DNA of 64,000 bases from Mangifera indica (Eukaryota > Streptophyta > Magnoliopsida > Sapindales > Anacardiaceae). Position 1 is the stretch's first letter. Each line of letters starts with the position of its first letter. Positions 15,896-25,151 of this stretch are shown here, one piece after another. A program made the translations under genes and the position numbers. Where the stretch lies: the NCBI RefSeq assembly GCF_011075055.1, contig NC_058139.1, positions 1,721,825-1,785,824 on the forward strand. The letters run 5' to 3'. Below the pieces are notes generated by a model that saw only the letters and a program-made list of their open reading frames with translations, was not told the origin of the DNA and made no database searches.

Positions 15896-17445
15896 TCAAC
15901 TTTTAGAATTCGAATTTCACCGTTTTACGATATATCGATTCGTATTTTTCAGATTTCTGAAGGATTTTCTGTTTGTTATCATTCTAGGGTTTTTCAACTT
16001 TTACAATTCGAATTTCAGTTCCGTTTTTTCGGATTTCATCGTTTTACGAGATATCGACTCATATTTTTCAGATTTCTGAAGGATTTTTTGTTTGTTGCCA
16101 TTCTAGGGTTTTTCAACTTTTAGAATTCGAATTTCAGTTTCGTTTTTTCGGATTTCACCGTTTTACGAAATATCGACTCGTATTTTTCAGACTTCTGAAG
16201 GATTTTTCGATTGTTGCCATTCTAGGGTTTTTTAACTTTTAGAATTCGAATTTTAGTTCAGTTTTTTCGAATTTCACCGTTTGACGAGATATCGACTCGT
16301 ATTTTTCAGATTTCCGAAGGATTTTCTGTTTGTTGCCATTATAGGGTTTTTCAACTTTTAGAATTTGAATTTCAGTTTCGTTTTTTCAAATTTCACTGTT
16401 TTACAAGATATCGACTAGTATTTTTCAGATTTCTGAAGGATTTTTCGATTGTTGTCATTCTAGGGTTTTTCAACTTTTAGAATTCGAATTTTAATTCAGT
16501 TTTTTCGAATTTTACCGTTTGACGAGATATCGACTCGTATTTTTTAGATTTCCGAAGGATTTTCCGTTTGTTGCCATTCTAGGGTTTTTTAACTTTTAGA
16601 ATTTGAATTTGAATTTCGTTTTTTCAAATTTCACCGTTTTACGAGATATCGACTCGTATTTTTCAGATTTCTGAAGGATTTTTTGATTGTTGCCATTCTA
16701 GGGTTTTTCAACTTTTAGAATTCGAATTTTAATTCAGTTTTTTCGAATTTCACCGTTTGACGAGATATCGATTCGTATTTTTCAGATTTCCGAAGGATTT
16801 CCGTTTGTTGCCATTCTAGGGTTTTTCAACTTTTAGAATTTGAATTTCAGTTTCGTTTTTTCGGATTTCACCGTTTGATGAGATATCGACCCGTATATTT
16901 CAGATTTCTGAAGGATTTTTCGATTGTTGCCATTCTAGGGTTTTTCAACTTTTAGAATTCGAATTTTAATTCAGTTTTTTCGAATTTCACCGTTTGACGA
17001 GATATCGATTCGTATTTTTCAGATTTTCGAAGGATTTTTCGATTGTTGTCATTCTAGGGTTTTTCAACTTTTAGAATTTGAATTTCAGTTCCGTTTTTTT
17101 GGATTTCACCGTTTTACGAGATATCAACTCGTATTTTTCAGATTTCTGAAGGATTTTTCGATTATTTCCTTTCTAGGGTATTTCAACTTTTAGAATTCGA
17201 ATTTTAATTCAGTTTTTTCGAATTTCACCGTTTGACGAGATATCGACTCGTATTTTTCAGATTTTCGAAGGATTTTCCAATTGTTGTCATTCTAGGGTTT
17301 TTCAACTTTTAGAATTTGAATTTCAGTTCTGTTTTTTTGGATTTTACCGTTTTACGAGATATCGACTCGTATTTTTCAGATTTCTGAAGGATTTTTCGAT
17401 TGTTTCCTTTCTAGGGTATTTCAACTTTTAGAATTCGAATTTTAA
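15896..17445 (+). repeat. 119-bp tandem satellite, about 13 copies, in dimeric higher-order pattern
   Basis: The landmark CTAGGG recurs at 15984, 16103, 16222, 16341 (as ATAGGG), 16460, 16579, 16698, 16816, 16935, 17054, 17173, 17292 and 17411. The period is 119 bp with a single 118-bp step. Each unit contains GGTTTTTCAACTTTTAGAAT, a T-run followed by (G/A)AATTTCACCGTTT, and CGAGATATCGACTCGTATTT. From about 16222 two variants alternate. One has GAATTCGAATTTTAATTCAG with ACCGTTTGACGAG; the other has GAATTTGAATTTCAGTT with ACCGTTTTACGAG. That gives a 238-bp dimer. No long open frame runs through the array, and it shows none of the A-tail or TIR features of a separate transposon. Confidence 0.9.
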
Positions 17446-17615
17446 CTTTTAGATAAGGATTTTATTGTTTTTTCATGACAAGATTATTTAAAAAATGAAC
17501 TCAAATACGATACACATTCATATATAACCACAAATAAAGTATATCATATACATATGAAAATACAATAAATATATACATCTAAACACAGAAATAATGATAA
17601 ATATACATCCGTGAG

Positions 17616-20158
17616 CTACTCGATACAATGAAAGTACAACTGTGTCGCTAATCGTCGACGCATAGAGGTAGACGACTCTCGGGGAAAAACGTAGCTCCGT
17701 GCCAACGCCAAACACTCAAAAAATCGCAACATAAAAACGCCATAGTCACCGAAGCCCAACCCCTGCTGAGGGACATCCGACGCTCGATGTAAAGTAAGGG
17801 GATCACGTCGTGGAGTCCTCCTAGAAGCTATCCAAAAAGTCGTCGCCTCTAATAACGCGGGAATAAAGGTCATGTACGGTCGCATGCGCTGCTCCAGAGT
17901 CCCTATATTCCTCGAATATGAAACATCTGAATCATACACCGTAATCGACCACTCACAGAAATCTATAACTCCGGCGACCCAATGTGCGTTCTCGAAGTTT
18001 ATAGGGATGAAAACCTATAAACAATGAGACATTTTAGTTACAATTCGTTGTCGTTAACCAATTGAATATAATAGAAATATATATAAACTCTACCTGATCG
18101 ACCATCCCCCATGGTTTGTACAACAATCCCGGGGTGTACGATGCATCAACCATCCTTGTGAAGAGCCTCGAAAACTCAAACTCTCCAATCGGTGTGGTCT
18201 GCCAACTCTTCCAGGCCATCTCAATATGACCTCCAAAGAATGTGTGGGCAGTCGTCCAACGCTGTGAGATAGTCAACTGGTGATCGTTCTACTGCCGACG
18301 TAATAAAGCCAAAAAGGAGTCCATATGCTAAAATGGTATAAACAAGTTCACGTGTTAGTTAGTAATAAATATATCTAGCTTTTTATAAAATTATATAATA
18401 TAGACAACTCACATCGTCAGTCAACCACTCGCGCAACTCTACAACAAGCCTCCAGAAGCTGGCCTTCGACTTCGACCGGATGAAGTAGACATCATGTGAG
18501 TCGGAAGTCGCAGCGCTGGTGTACCACGTGAGGAAAGATTCCTCACGCTCAGAGGCAGAGGATGGAATGGTCGTAGGTTGCCGTTTCACCCTCCCTTTGA
18601 GTGGATTCGTATACGGGGTGTGAACCAGCGGACCCTTCCGGACGATCCGGCCACGTGCTGTACGAATCATCTGTATGATCCCAAAAAAAATAATTAAATC
18701 CAAAATTCATCCTACGTAACAATTAGCATTAATCGATTTATCTTACCTTCTCCAAGTATATGGGATGAGGTTTAGCTGGAGAATCTTGAATCACGGTCAA
18801 GTCCACCACGCGTGCTCCCTCGACGGACTAGAAAATACAAATTTTGAACATCTCAATGACCAATATATACAACTATTTATATACTAAGTATGATTGATAT
18901 ACCTCAATAGGGATGGGCTCAAAATCGTCCTCCTGGAAGTCCTCCTCCTATGAACCAATATCCACAATTTTTTTGGTCGAGCTCGGGATATCAGCAAGTA
19001 ACCATAATCGCTCGTCCTGAAAATCAGTCAAAACATCATTAAATAAATAATATAATTGAAAAGACAGATCAATAAATGACAATTTTAAAATAAAGTTAAC
19101 CTGAACTTCCGGGGAAGGTGTTCGGGGAGAACCCTCGATCAATGCAACAGAAGGACTAGCCGGTGCGTCCTCCGGGGCACTACCCTAAGATATTAATAAT
19201 AATAACTTAATTAGTGACATTTCAGATATAACAATACTATAATATAATAATGACATTTAACAATAAATATAAATTTGAAATATCATACGGACCTCGTGCG
19301 GGTGACGGGATGGTATTGCGGTATCAACGGGGGATGTCGGTGGGATATCCTCGCCCCTCTCCTGTGCGAATGTAATAATAGTTGTCAGAATAATAACACT
19401 GTAGACATTTTATATAAGTAATAAATTAAAAGTGGTTTTACAACCTGAGCGGCGGAGGCTGGATATGTACGCGTGACGATGTCCTCCAAACGAGTCATAC
19501 GATCCTCTAATCGAGTCATCTGGGAAGAGATATCGTCACGTAATCGGGTCATCTGGAAAGAGATATCGTCACGAAAACTCGATATCTCACGTAAAATCGT
19601 AGCACCCCAGTGCGCTAATGTAACATCTAATGTCGAAAAACTGGGTGGTACGAATGGGGGACACTGCTCAGTGGCATGATGGGTAGAATCGTCCTCCAGT
19701 CCAGGATGGTCCTCCACCCTACGGTGGTCCTCCACTGCAGGAATAGGCTCCTCATGTGCCTCAGAAGTCTCGACGGGTACATCTGAAGGGCCTGAGGATG
19801 GAGAAGCCCCCTCTGTAGTAGCGATCGAAACCGAAGAAGATGAGGAAGAATCAGCATCGGGTAAACCGGTGTACTCACGAATCTCAACGTACCACGGTAA
19901 ACCCTCCTCGATCGATGATGGCTCAAGAGGGAATGTAACATCCTCCTAATGATGAAGATATATAAGTGAAAATAATTATAACATATAATGAATTAATCGA
20001 CTTATTAATTAACTAGTACATACCGGATCACCACTGAAAATACGCCTTATATGAGTCCAACTAGGGACATCTCGCGTACGCCACCTCAACATCCGAGGGG
20101 ACGAATAGAGATCGACAAGATCAATCCAATCGTGTAACGTCTCTAGAGTCTCGTATAT
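17616..20158 (-). pseudogene. Transposon-borne Ulp1-type (C48) cysteine protease-like gene, inactivated
   Basis: Read leftward. The upstream exon near 20158-20038 gives LYSSPRMLRWRTRDVPSWTH, like the end of the DUF1985-type region of plant transposon Ulp1 proteins. A variable part follows, with a heptad-like stretch at about 19560-19450 (DDISFQMTRL, DDISSQMTRL, RLEDRMTRLED). Then come the 18700-18410 exon (TWYTSAATSDSHDVYFIRSK), the 18330-18100 exon (MDSFLALLRRQ, WTTAHTFFGG, YKPWGMVDQ) and the last exon with the catalytic core: FENAHWVAGVIDF, ITVYDSD, ASDVPQQGLGFGDYGVFML. His and Asp of the triad are present, but the expected Cys in GDCG is Tyr. A TAG follows LLRRQ. The N-terminal DUF1985 core is missing. 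Ulp1-type enzymes remove SUMO-like modifiers; this copy cannot. Confidence 0.82.
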
Positions 20159-20269
20159 CTAAAACTGTAATATAATCATTTACGATGTAAATAAATCAAT
20201 TTATATTTTTGTCAATTAATATATATAAATGATAATATAAAACTTACCTGAAATGTTTTGAAATTTTAG

Positions 20270-20370
20270 AGAAATGCACAGTAAATTCGCTAATATTAAC
20301 GTGGGAAATAGCAATTTTTTCCTGTGTTATATATATGGACATTTTCGTAATTTCGCAAAAGTCGCATTGA
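20270..20370. repeat. Subterminal repeat of the transposon, inner copy
   Basis: Shares TTGCACAGTAAA/ATGCACAGTAAA, TGTGTT.TATATA, GGACATTTTCGT/GGGCATTTTCGT and ATTTC.CAAAA in order with 20868-20950 nearer the right end. The two copies are about 590 bp apart. Repeated subterminal words are common in MULEs and may bind transposase. Confidence 0.65.
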
Positions 20371-20867
20371 CTTGTTAAATTTTGAAAAAACCCGACGTGG
20401 GCTAGGGATTTCCCACGTCACCCCAATTGTTTTAAAAAGCTAAATTCCCCCCCTAAATTAGGCTGAACGTGGGATTATTGATTTTGACATGGGAGACACT
20501 GTTCACAGTCGGACTGCCGATCTCTTCGGCATCATTTCCGGCCAAATTTTGGTCGTTTTAACCACCGATTTTCACATAAATCGAATCTACACGTTGTATA
20601 ACACAAAACCCCTCAATTAATTCAACAAAAATAACCAAGAATCAAAACATTTTAAGCATTGTTCAAACCGTAAACCCTAAAATTTCAAACCAAAAATTCT
20701 CAATCAAATCTCAACAATACGAGCAATAACTTGATCCAAACAAGATTACAGGAGATGTGATAACATTATTTTCCATTTTCGGTTGCCGGAAAGCAAGCAA
20801 ATCGGCGAAAATGACGTTCGCCGTGGGATTGCCGTGGGATGCGTTAAAAATTCGAATTTTCTTTGAA

Positions 20868-20950
20868 TTGCACAGTAAAAATTTGCTGTGTTTATATACG
20901 GGGGCATTTTCGTCATTTCACAAAACTTGGGCATTTTTGCTTAAACCTGA
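20868..20950. repeat. Subterminal repeat of the transposon, outer copy
   Basis: Partner of the inner copy at 20270-20370, in the same orientation and closer to the right terminus. Between the copies (20380-20860) the sequence is non-coding, with GTGGGA words repeated several times. Confidence 0.65.
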
Positions 20951-21008
20951 ATTTTTTGGGCAATTTCGCTTAGACCCCTTTAATTTTGCCTAATTTTTAA
21001 AATTTCCC

Positions 21009-21017
21009 TTTATTTAT
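21009..21017. repeat. Right 9-bp target-site duplication
   Basis: TTTATTTAT immediately follows the right terminus (AAATTTCCC), identical to 15492-15500. Confidence 0.85.
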
Positions 21018-21793
21018 TGACCCTAGTCCAACTTTTAACAATTTCAAACTCCTGAGGCAAAACATTTATAATTTTTAGTCCCAAACCAAACACCCCATTT
21101 GGTTGATACGATGTTCAACCTGCATACAAGGAAGACAATACAGGCCCGTGTGGAGGATTTCATGAAGCTCCTAGTTGATTCGAAATACAACGTCGAACAA
21201 TTGGCAACAGACCAGACACAATTTTCATTAAAATTTGAAGAGAATATACAAAGCAATCTTTCCTCACAATGACAGACCTTTCAAACTGCAAGCACCATAG
21301 AATATAAAGATTAAAAGCAATTCATGTTATTTCAATTAATAAGAATACGCAACTGTCTGTTTAATCGAAACTTTCCTCAATTCAAATAGATGAATTAACT
21401 GATTTAATGTTTGACTTACTCTTATCTAAACTGATTGTTTTTTTAAGATTAAACTAATCACACCGAATAAATATGATTTTAGGGTTGGATTAGGAGATTT
21501 AAACTCAAACACTTCACTTTATAACTACATCCCTTAATCACCCAAACAATCCCTCGAGCCCACATCGATAGGCAATTACTCACGTAGAAATAGAGTGCCG
21601 AGAGATGGAGTGATTAGTATTAGCCGTTATAAATCCGAACACACTCCATCAATGGGTAAACAAACAAACCAGACACAATATTTTATTAAAATTTGTAAGA
21701 AAATACAAAGCAAGATCTTTCCTCGCAATAAAAGAACTTTCAAACTACGAGCACCATAGAATAAAACGATCAGAAGCAAAACATATTATTAAA
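21018..21793 (-). pseudogene. Decayed 3' end of a second F-box paralogue, plus spacer
   Basis: Bases about 21205-21395 repeat, with many changes, bases 21662-21850, the 3' end and UTR of the neighbouring F-box gene. Shared words include CCAGACACAAT, TACAAAGCAA, TCTTTCCTC and AGCACCATAGAATA. Read on the minus strand the relic keeps the skeleton of the final residues (ESFD, TDS) but with stops. Upstream coding sequence is not present. The remaining 21400-21660 holds nothing recognisable. Confidence 0.65.
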
Positions 21794-22935
21794 TTAGTAA
21801 AAATGTCCAAAACTATCTGTTTCATCAAAACTCTGTTCAACCCAGACAGGTGAATCCTTAAATTCGCTGTAAAACTTACCCTTAAAATGTGGAACAGTTG
21901 TACCGTCATGAATATTATAAACTCCATTGTCCTCTCCAACATTGCTTCTTAACATATCACATTCAAAACGAATATCAGTGAAGTATATAGAATTAGGACT
22001 GCATCCTGAAATTTCCACTGACATTGAAGAATTATACCCCAAAAAAAGTGCTCTGTTTCCCAGATCCTTAACCACAGTCCATGTATTAGTCCTCAAGTCC
22101 ACTTCGAAAATCTGACACTCAAAAGTTGAAAGATGTAAGATATTTTCAACAATCAGATATTGTGCCCTGCGGCAAACCACTAATAATGCTCCCCCACACT
22201 CAACCAAATATAACATATTTTTCTCCCTATAATCATCGTTTCTTTCATCGAGTTCCGAAGGAAGCTGTGCCACTGCATGACCCGCAACTTCCTCACCACT
22301 AAAATCGAAGACTAATATTTCACGACTAATATTTCACCCCTAATATTCACTGCGTAAAACTTATCATTGTAAAAGACAATATCGACATAGTCGGAGAGAA
22401 ATCCCCGAATATCTATTCGATTCCAATTTTTGTTACCCGGTCTAATGTAGGCCAATTCTCTTCGTCCTCCATAAATAACGACAAGAATGGAATCTGATGT
22501 TACTGAAGGACTGGAGGATAGGGCACATTTGGCGATTAAATGCCCACACAGACCCCGACGAGAAATGATAGTTATGATATTAGGAAGCTTAATCTTAACG
22601 CCAGAAAAAGGGTGTAAAAGACTCATAGAATAATCTACATCAACTGTGATGATCCAACCTTTCGAAGAATAACACATTTTACACCTTGCTTCTGGTAAAT
22701 AAACATCACGAATCCGATCCTTCCAGATGCTGAAGAAACTTTTATAGTTACTAAAATTTTCTTCCGAAATCATAAGCCAAGGAATCTGATAAGACTTGTA
22801 GCTGAAATTATAATTCCTTGCTGCAAATAGCCATGATCTACAAATGCTACCGAAAGTGACATAATCCTCGTGAAATATAATCTTTTTCAAAATTTCCACT
22901 AATAAATCTTGATGAAGTTCTGACCAGTTCCCCAT
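21794..22935 (-). pseudogene. F-box/DUF295 (SKIP23-type) gene broken by a 14-bp duplication
   Basis: The minus-strand reading starts at ATG 22935-22933 with MGNWSELHQDLLVEILKKI and GSICRSWLFAARNY, an F-box of the type found with DUF295. It continues with DUF295 features (SSKGWIITVD, LLHPFSGVKIKLPNI, LAYIRPGNKNWNRID, VFYNDKFYAVNIRGEILV). There a tandem repeat of 14 bases (22310-22323 and 22324-22337) shifts the frame and causes a stop within two codons. In the shifted frame the protein resumes (VFDFSGEEVAGHAVAQLPSE, LYLVECGGALLVVCRR, FEVDLRTNTWTVVKDLGNRA) to a stop at 21794. Without the duplication it would be about 375 residues, normal for this family of SCF-complex adaptors. No other damage was seen, so loss looks recent, or the allele is polymorphic. 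Confidence 0.88.
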
Positions 22936-23924
22936 ATGTCCCCTTATTATGGAAAAAAAAAAACAAAAAAAAAACAAAAGAACCTGACTTACACAAACTG
23001 ATAGAAGAAAGAAGAAGTAAAACCCTAATATATAATGCATGCACAGTGTAAGTATCGACTGTCTTGGCATATGAAAAGACATGGATTGGTATGATCAACA
23101 CATCCAGTTTGTAGCCGTTGGACTCCCCAAGGTTACATTACTTTGAATAATTTCGAGTTCCTTGGGAGTTGCAGAAATTCTCATGCTAAACCTTTCTGTT
23201 TAGTTTCTTCTTTCAATTTTTTTCACTGACCATGCATGCACAAACTTGGAAATCAAACATCAATTGTTTACAATTTAATATATGATTGAAGAATGACTAA
23301 AACTCCCTCAAAGAGTGGGAACAAAATTTTATAACTTAATACAACCTAAATTATAGTATTAATGTTATTTTTTTCGTTCTTCTTCATTTTATTTTTAGCC
23401 TTATATTTTCTTTACAGACTTTTAGAAAATGATTCAGTCTAATCTAAAATAATCAAATTTTCTAAAAATCATCAAACTTTGGTAAAACTCAGTTTTGTCA
23501 ATTTTAATCGATTCATCAATTTTAATCTAATTAAACCTAAACCAGTTTTTAATGTGAATTATACTAAATTTGGAGTCAGTTGAGGGTTCAACCGATTGAA
23601 CCGGTCGATCCAATTTGATTTTCAAAACCTTGTGTTAAACTCAACTATTATAAATAGCTTCTAATGTGCAATTAAACCTTTACAAATGGTAAGATTAACT
23701 TTCTCTAATTAGAAATGCATAAACACTCAAAAGTGAATACTACTTTTTAACAATTCAAATTTGATCGATCACTTTTAAGTTCAATCAAGCAGATTTTAAA
23801 AGCTCAAAATATTAAATGACTTTTTTATTAAATATAACATAAATAATTAAATTTCATATCATTTTGTTTGTACGTATAATTTATTTGTGGCTAAAAATAT
23901 AGATTATAGATTTTTTCTAAATCA
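22936..23924. other. F-box promoter side and gene-free DNA
   Basis: 23050-23135 is the sequence shared with 15390-15490 left of the transposon. From about 23440 to 23650 there are diverged CCGGTTT/AACCGG-type words (TTCAACCGATTGAACCGGT), which recall a common plant MITE type; its ends were not defined. No gene is supported. Confidence 0.5.
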
Positions 23925-24004
23925 GTAGACAGGCCGAGTTGGTCTAAGGCGCCAGATTAAGGGTCTGGTTCGAAAGGGCGTGGGTTCAAATCCCACTCTC
24001 CACA
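23925..24004 (+). tRNA. tRNA-Leu (anticodon AAG), possibly degenerate
   Basis: The D arm (GCCGAG...), the anticodon stem CCAGA/TCTGG with loop TTAAGGG (anticodon AAG), a long variable arm with loop TTCGAAAG, and a perfect T arm (GTGGG TTCAAAT CCCAC) are all in place, as in plant class II tRNA-Leu. The acceptor stem GTAGACA/TCTCCAC has two non-pairing positions (A-C and C-C). Position 8, normally T, appears to be missing. It encodes no CCA end, as usual in eukaryotes. No clear run of four or more T follows closely. It may therefore be a pseudo-tRNA. Confidence 0.72.
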
Positions 24005-24379
24005 ATTCAAATTTATTTATTATTTATTCTTCCATATTTAAATTCATTTTATTATTATTATTATTATTTTCCATCTGATTATCATTAAAATGCGGCTCAA
24101 AAACATCCTCGTACCTCTCAGCCAAAAACATCACTACTTTCCAACACGCAAATCTAATACAACTTCGTACTTTTCAAGACCAAACATATCAACCAACCCA
24201 CTTCTTATTGGCGCTGAGAATTTTCATCCTTGTCATCATCTCTTTCTTGATTTTCTCCCCCTACATACAAGTAAGACTTTTCAAACGTTAATTCAGATCT
24301 ATTGCGCTTCTTTCATCAGTTGAATCCATCTTCATAACTTTATTTCGTTCTTTAATTCTTGCTTTGTGTATCGAAAAAA

Positions 24380-24631
24380 GGAACGCAAGGTTTGATATGG
24401 GTTACTGTTATGCCATCTTTGACTGGTTCATACTTTGAACATTTTCTGTAACTAGTTTCAAAGGTTGTGTTTCTGTTATTGGAATAATAATATTTTGTAC
24501 ATTTTCAGTAACCGAAATCATCAACGGGTGAAATTGAAATCTTAGCTTAGGATTCTATAGAGATAGGCTTGATGTTTGATTGATCAAATGGACAGAAAGA
24601 GCTTATGCTTTATTTATATTTAGATGTATTT
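24380..24631 (+). repeat. Direct repeat upstream of PMT, copy 1
   Basis: Matches 24894-25134 almost along its whole length, with scattered substitutions and small indels. Shared blocks include GTTATGCCATCTTTGAC, GAAATCTTAGCTTAGGATT and TTGATGTTTGATTGATCAAA. Starts with GGAACGCA. Confidence 0.88.
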
Positions 24632-24893
24632 TTTTATTTTTCCCTTTTGCTTTACCATATATGGATTCACTCATGCTAGATACGCTTGAAAGATTGAATA
24701 TTGACCTTGTTATGATTTTTTGGAAAGAGGGTGGTTTCTTGATTTGATATATAACAAGTTTATCAAAATAGAGTTTTCATCCCTGTAATGAATCTTGAGA
24801 TTTCTTTTACTTGTGGAAATTAGAATTATACATATCTCTATAGTTCATTTACTTTGACATACTTTTTGTTATAATTTTACATGGGAATAAAAT

Positions 24894-25134
24894 GGAACGC
24901 AGGGTTTGATTTGGTTACAGTTATGCCATCTTTGACCGGTTCATACCTTGAACATTTACTGTAACTAGCTTCAAAGGTTGTTTTTCTATTACTGGGAATA
25001 GTAATATTGTGCATTTTCAGTAACTGAAAATCATCATCGGTTGAAATTGAAATCTTAGCTTAGGATTGTATAAAGATAGGCTTGATGTTTGATTGATCAA
25101 ATGGACAGAAAGAGCTTATGCTTTATTTATATTA
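24894..25134 (+). repeat. Direct repeat upstream of PMT, copy 2
   Basis: Second copy of 24380-24631, 514 bp downstream. It ends about 10 bases before the acceptor of the leader intron. The coding sequence that follows is not part of the repeat. Confidence 0.88.
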
Positions 25135-25151
25135 AAAATTTCAGGTACACA

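Larger units (their letters stand above)
15501..21008 (-). mobile_element. Mutator-like element with Ulp1-type gene and internal satellite array
   Basis: The 5508-bp element is bounded by inverted termini that begin GGGAAATTTTAAAAA on both ends. Of the first 26 positions 23 agree, and a second subterminal match (TTAAGCAAAAAT) lies further in. It is flanked by the perfect 9-bp duplication TTTATTTAT. Inside, from left to right, are a duplicated segment of about 130 bp, a 119-bp tandem array, a decayed Ulp1 C48 peptidase gene reading leftward, and a right subterminal region with an internal repeat. No MURA transposase is visible, so the element would have been moved in trans. MULEs with Ulp1-like genes are known in plants (Kaonashi in Arabidopsis, CUMULE in melon). 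The satellite-like array is not a feature I know from them. Strand given is that of the protease gene. Confidence 0.85.
24005..25151 (+). other. Probable 5' leader and leader intron of the PMT gene
   Basis: The methyltransferase ATG at 25152 is preceded by TTTCAG/GTACACA, a good acceptor site, so an intron probably ends at 25144 and the leader exon lies upstream, perhaps near 24200-24350. The region holds a diverged direct repeat of about 250 bp (listed separately). The exact transcription start is not visible. Confidence 0.5.

Noticed and set aside
15861..16079. 72-codon frame in the satellite array
   Set aside because: It does not continue with the 119-bp period (119 is not a multiple of 3) and is purely repeat sequence.
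15896..17445. CRISPR-like array
   Set aside because: Units are contiguous 119-bp tandem copies without unique spacers, and the genome is a plant nucleus.
25089..25151. Upstream in-frame ATG of PMT14
   Set aside because: It falls before a good intron acceptor (25144) and inside the duplicated leader sequence. MATKGN at 25152 matches family starts.
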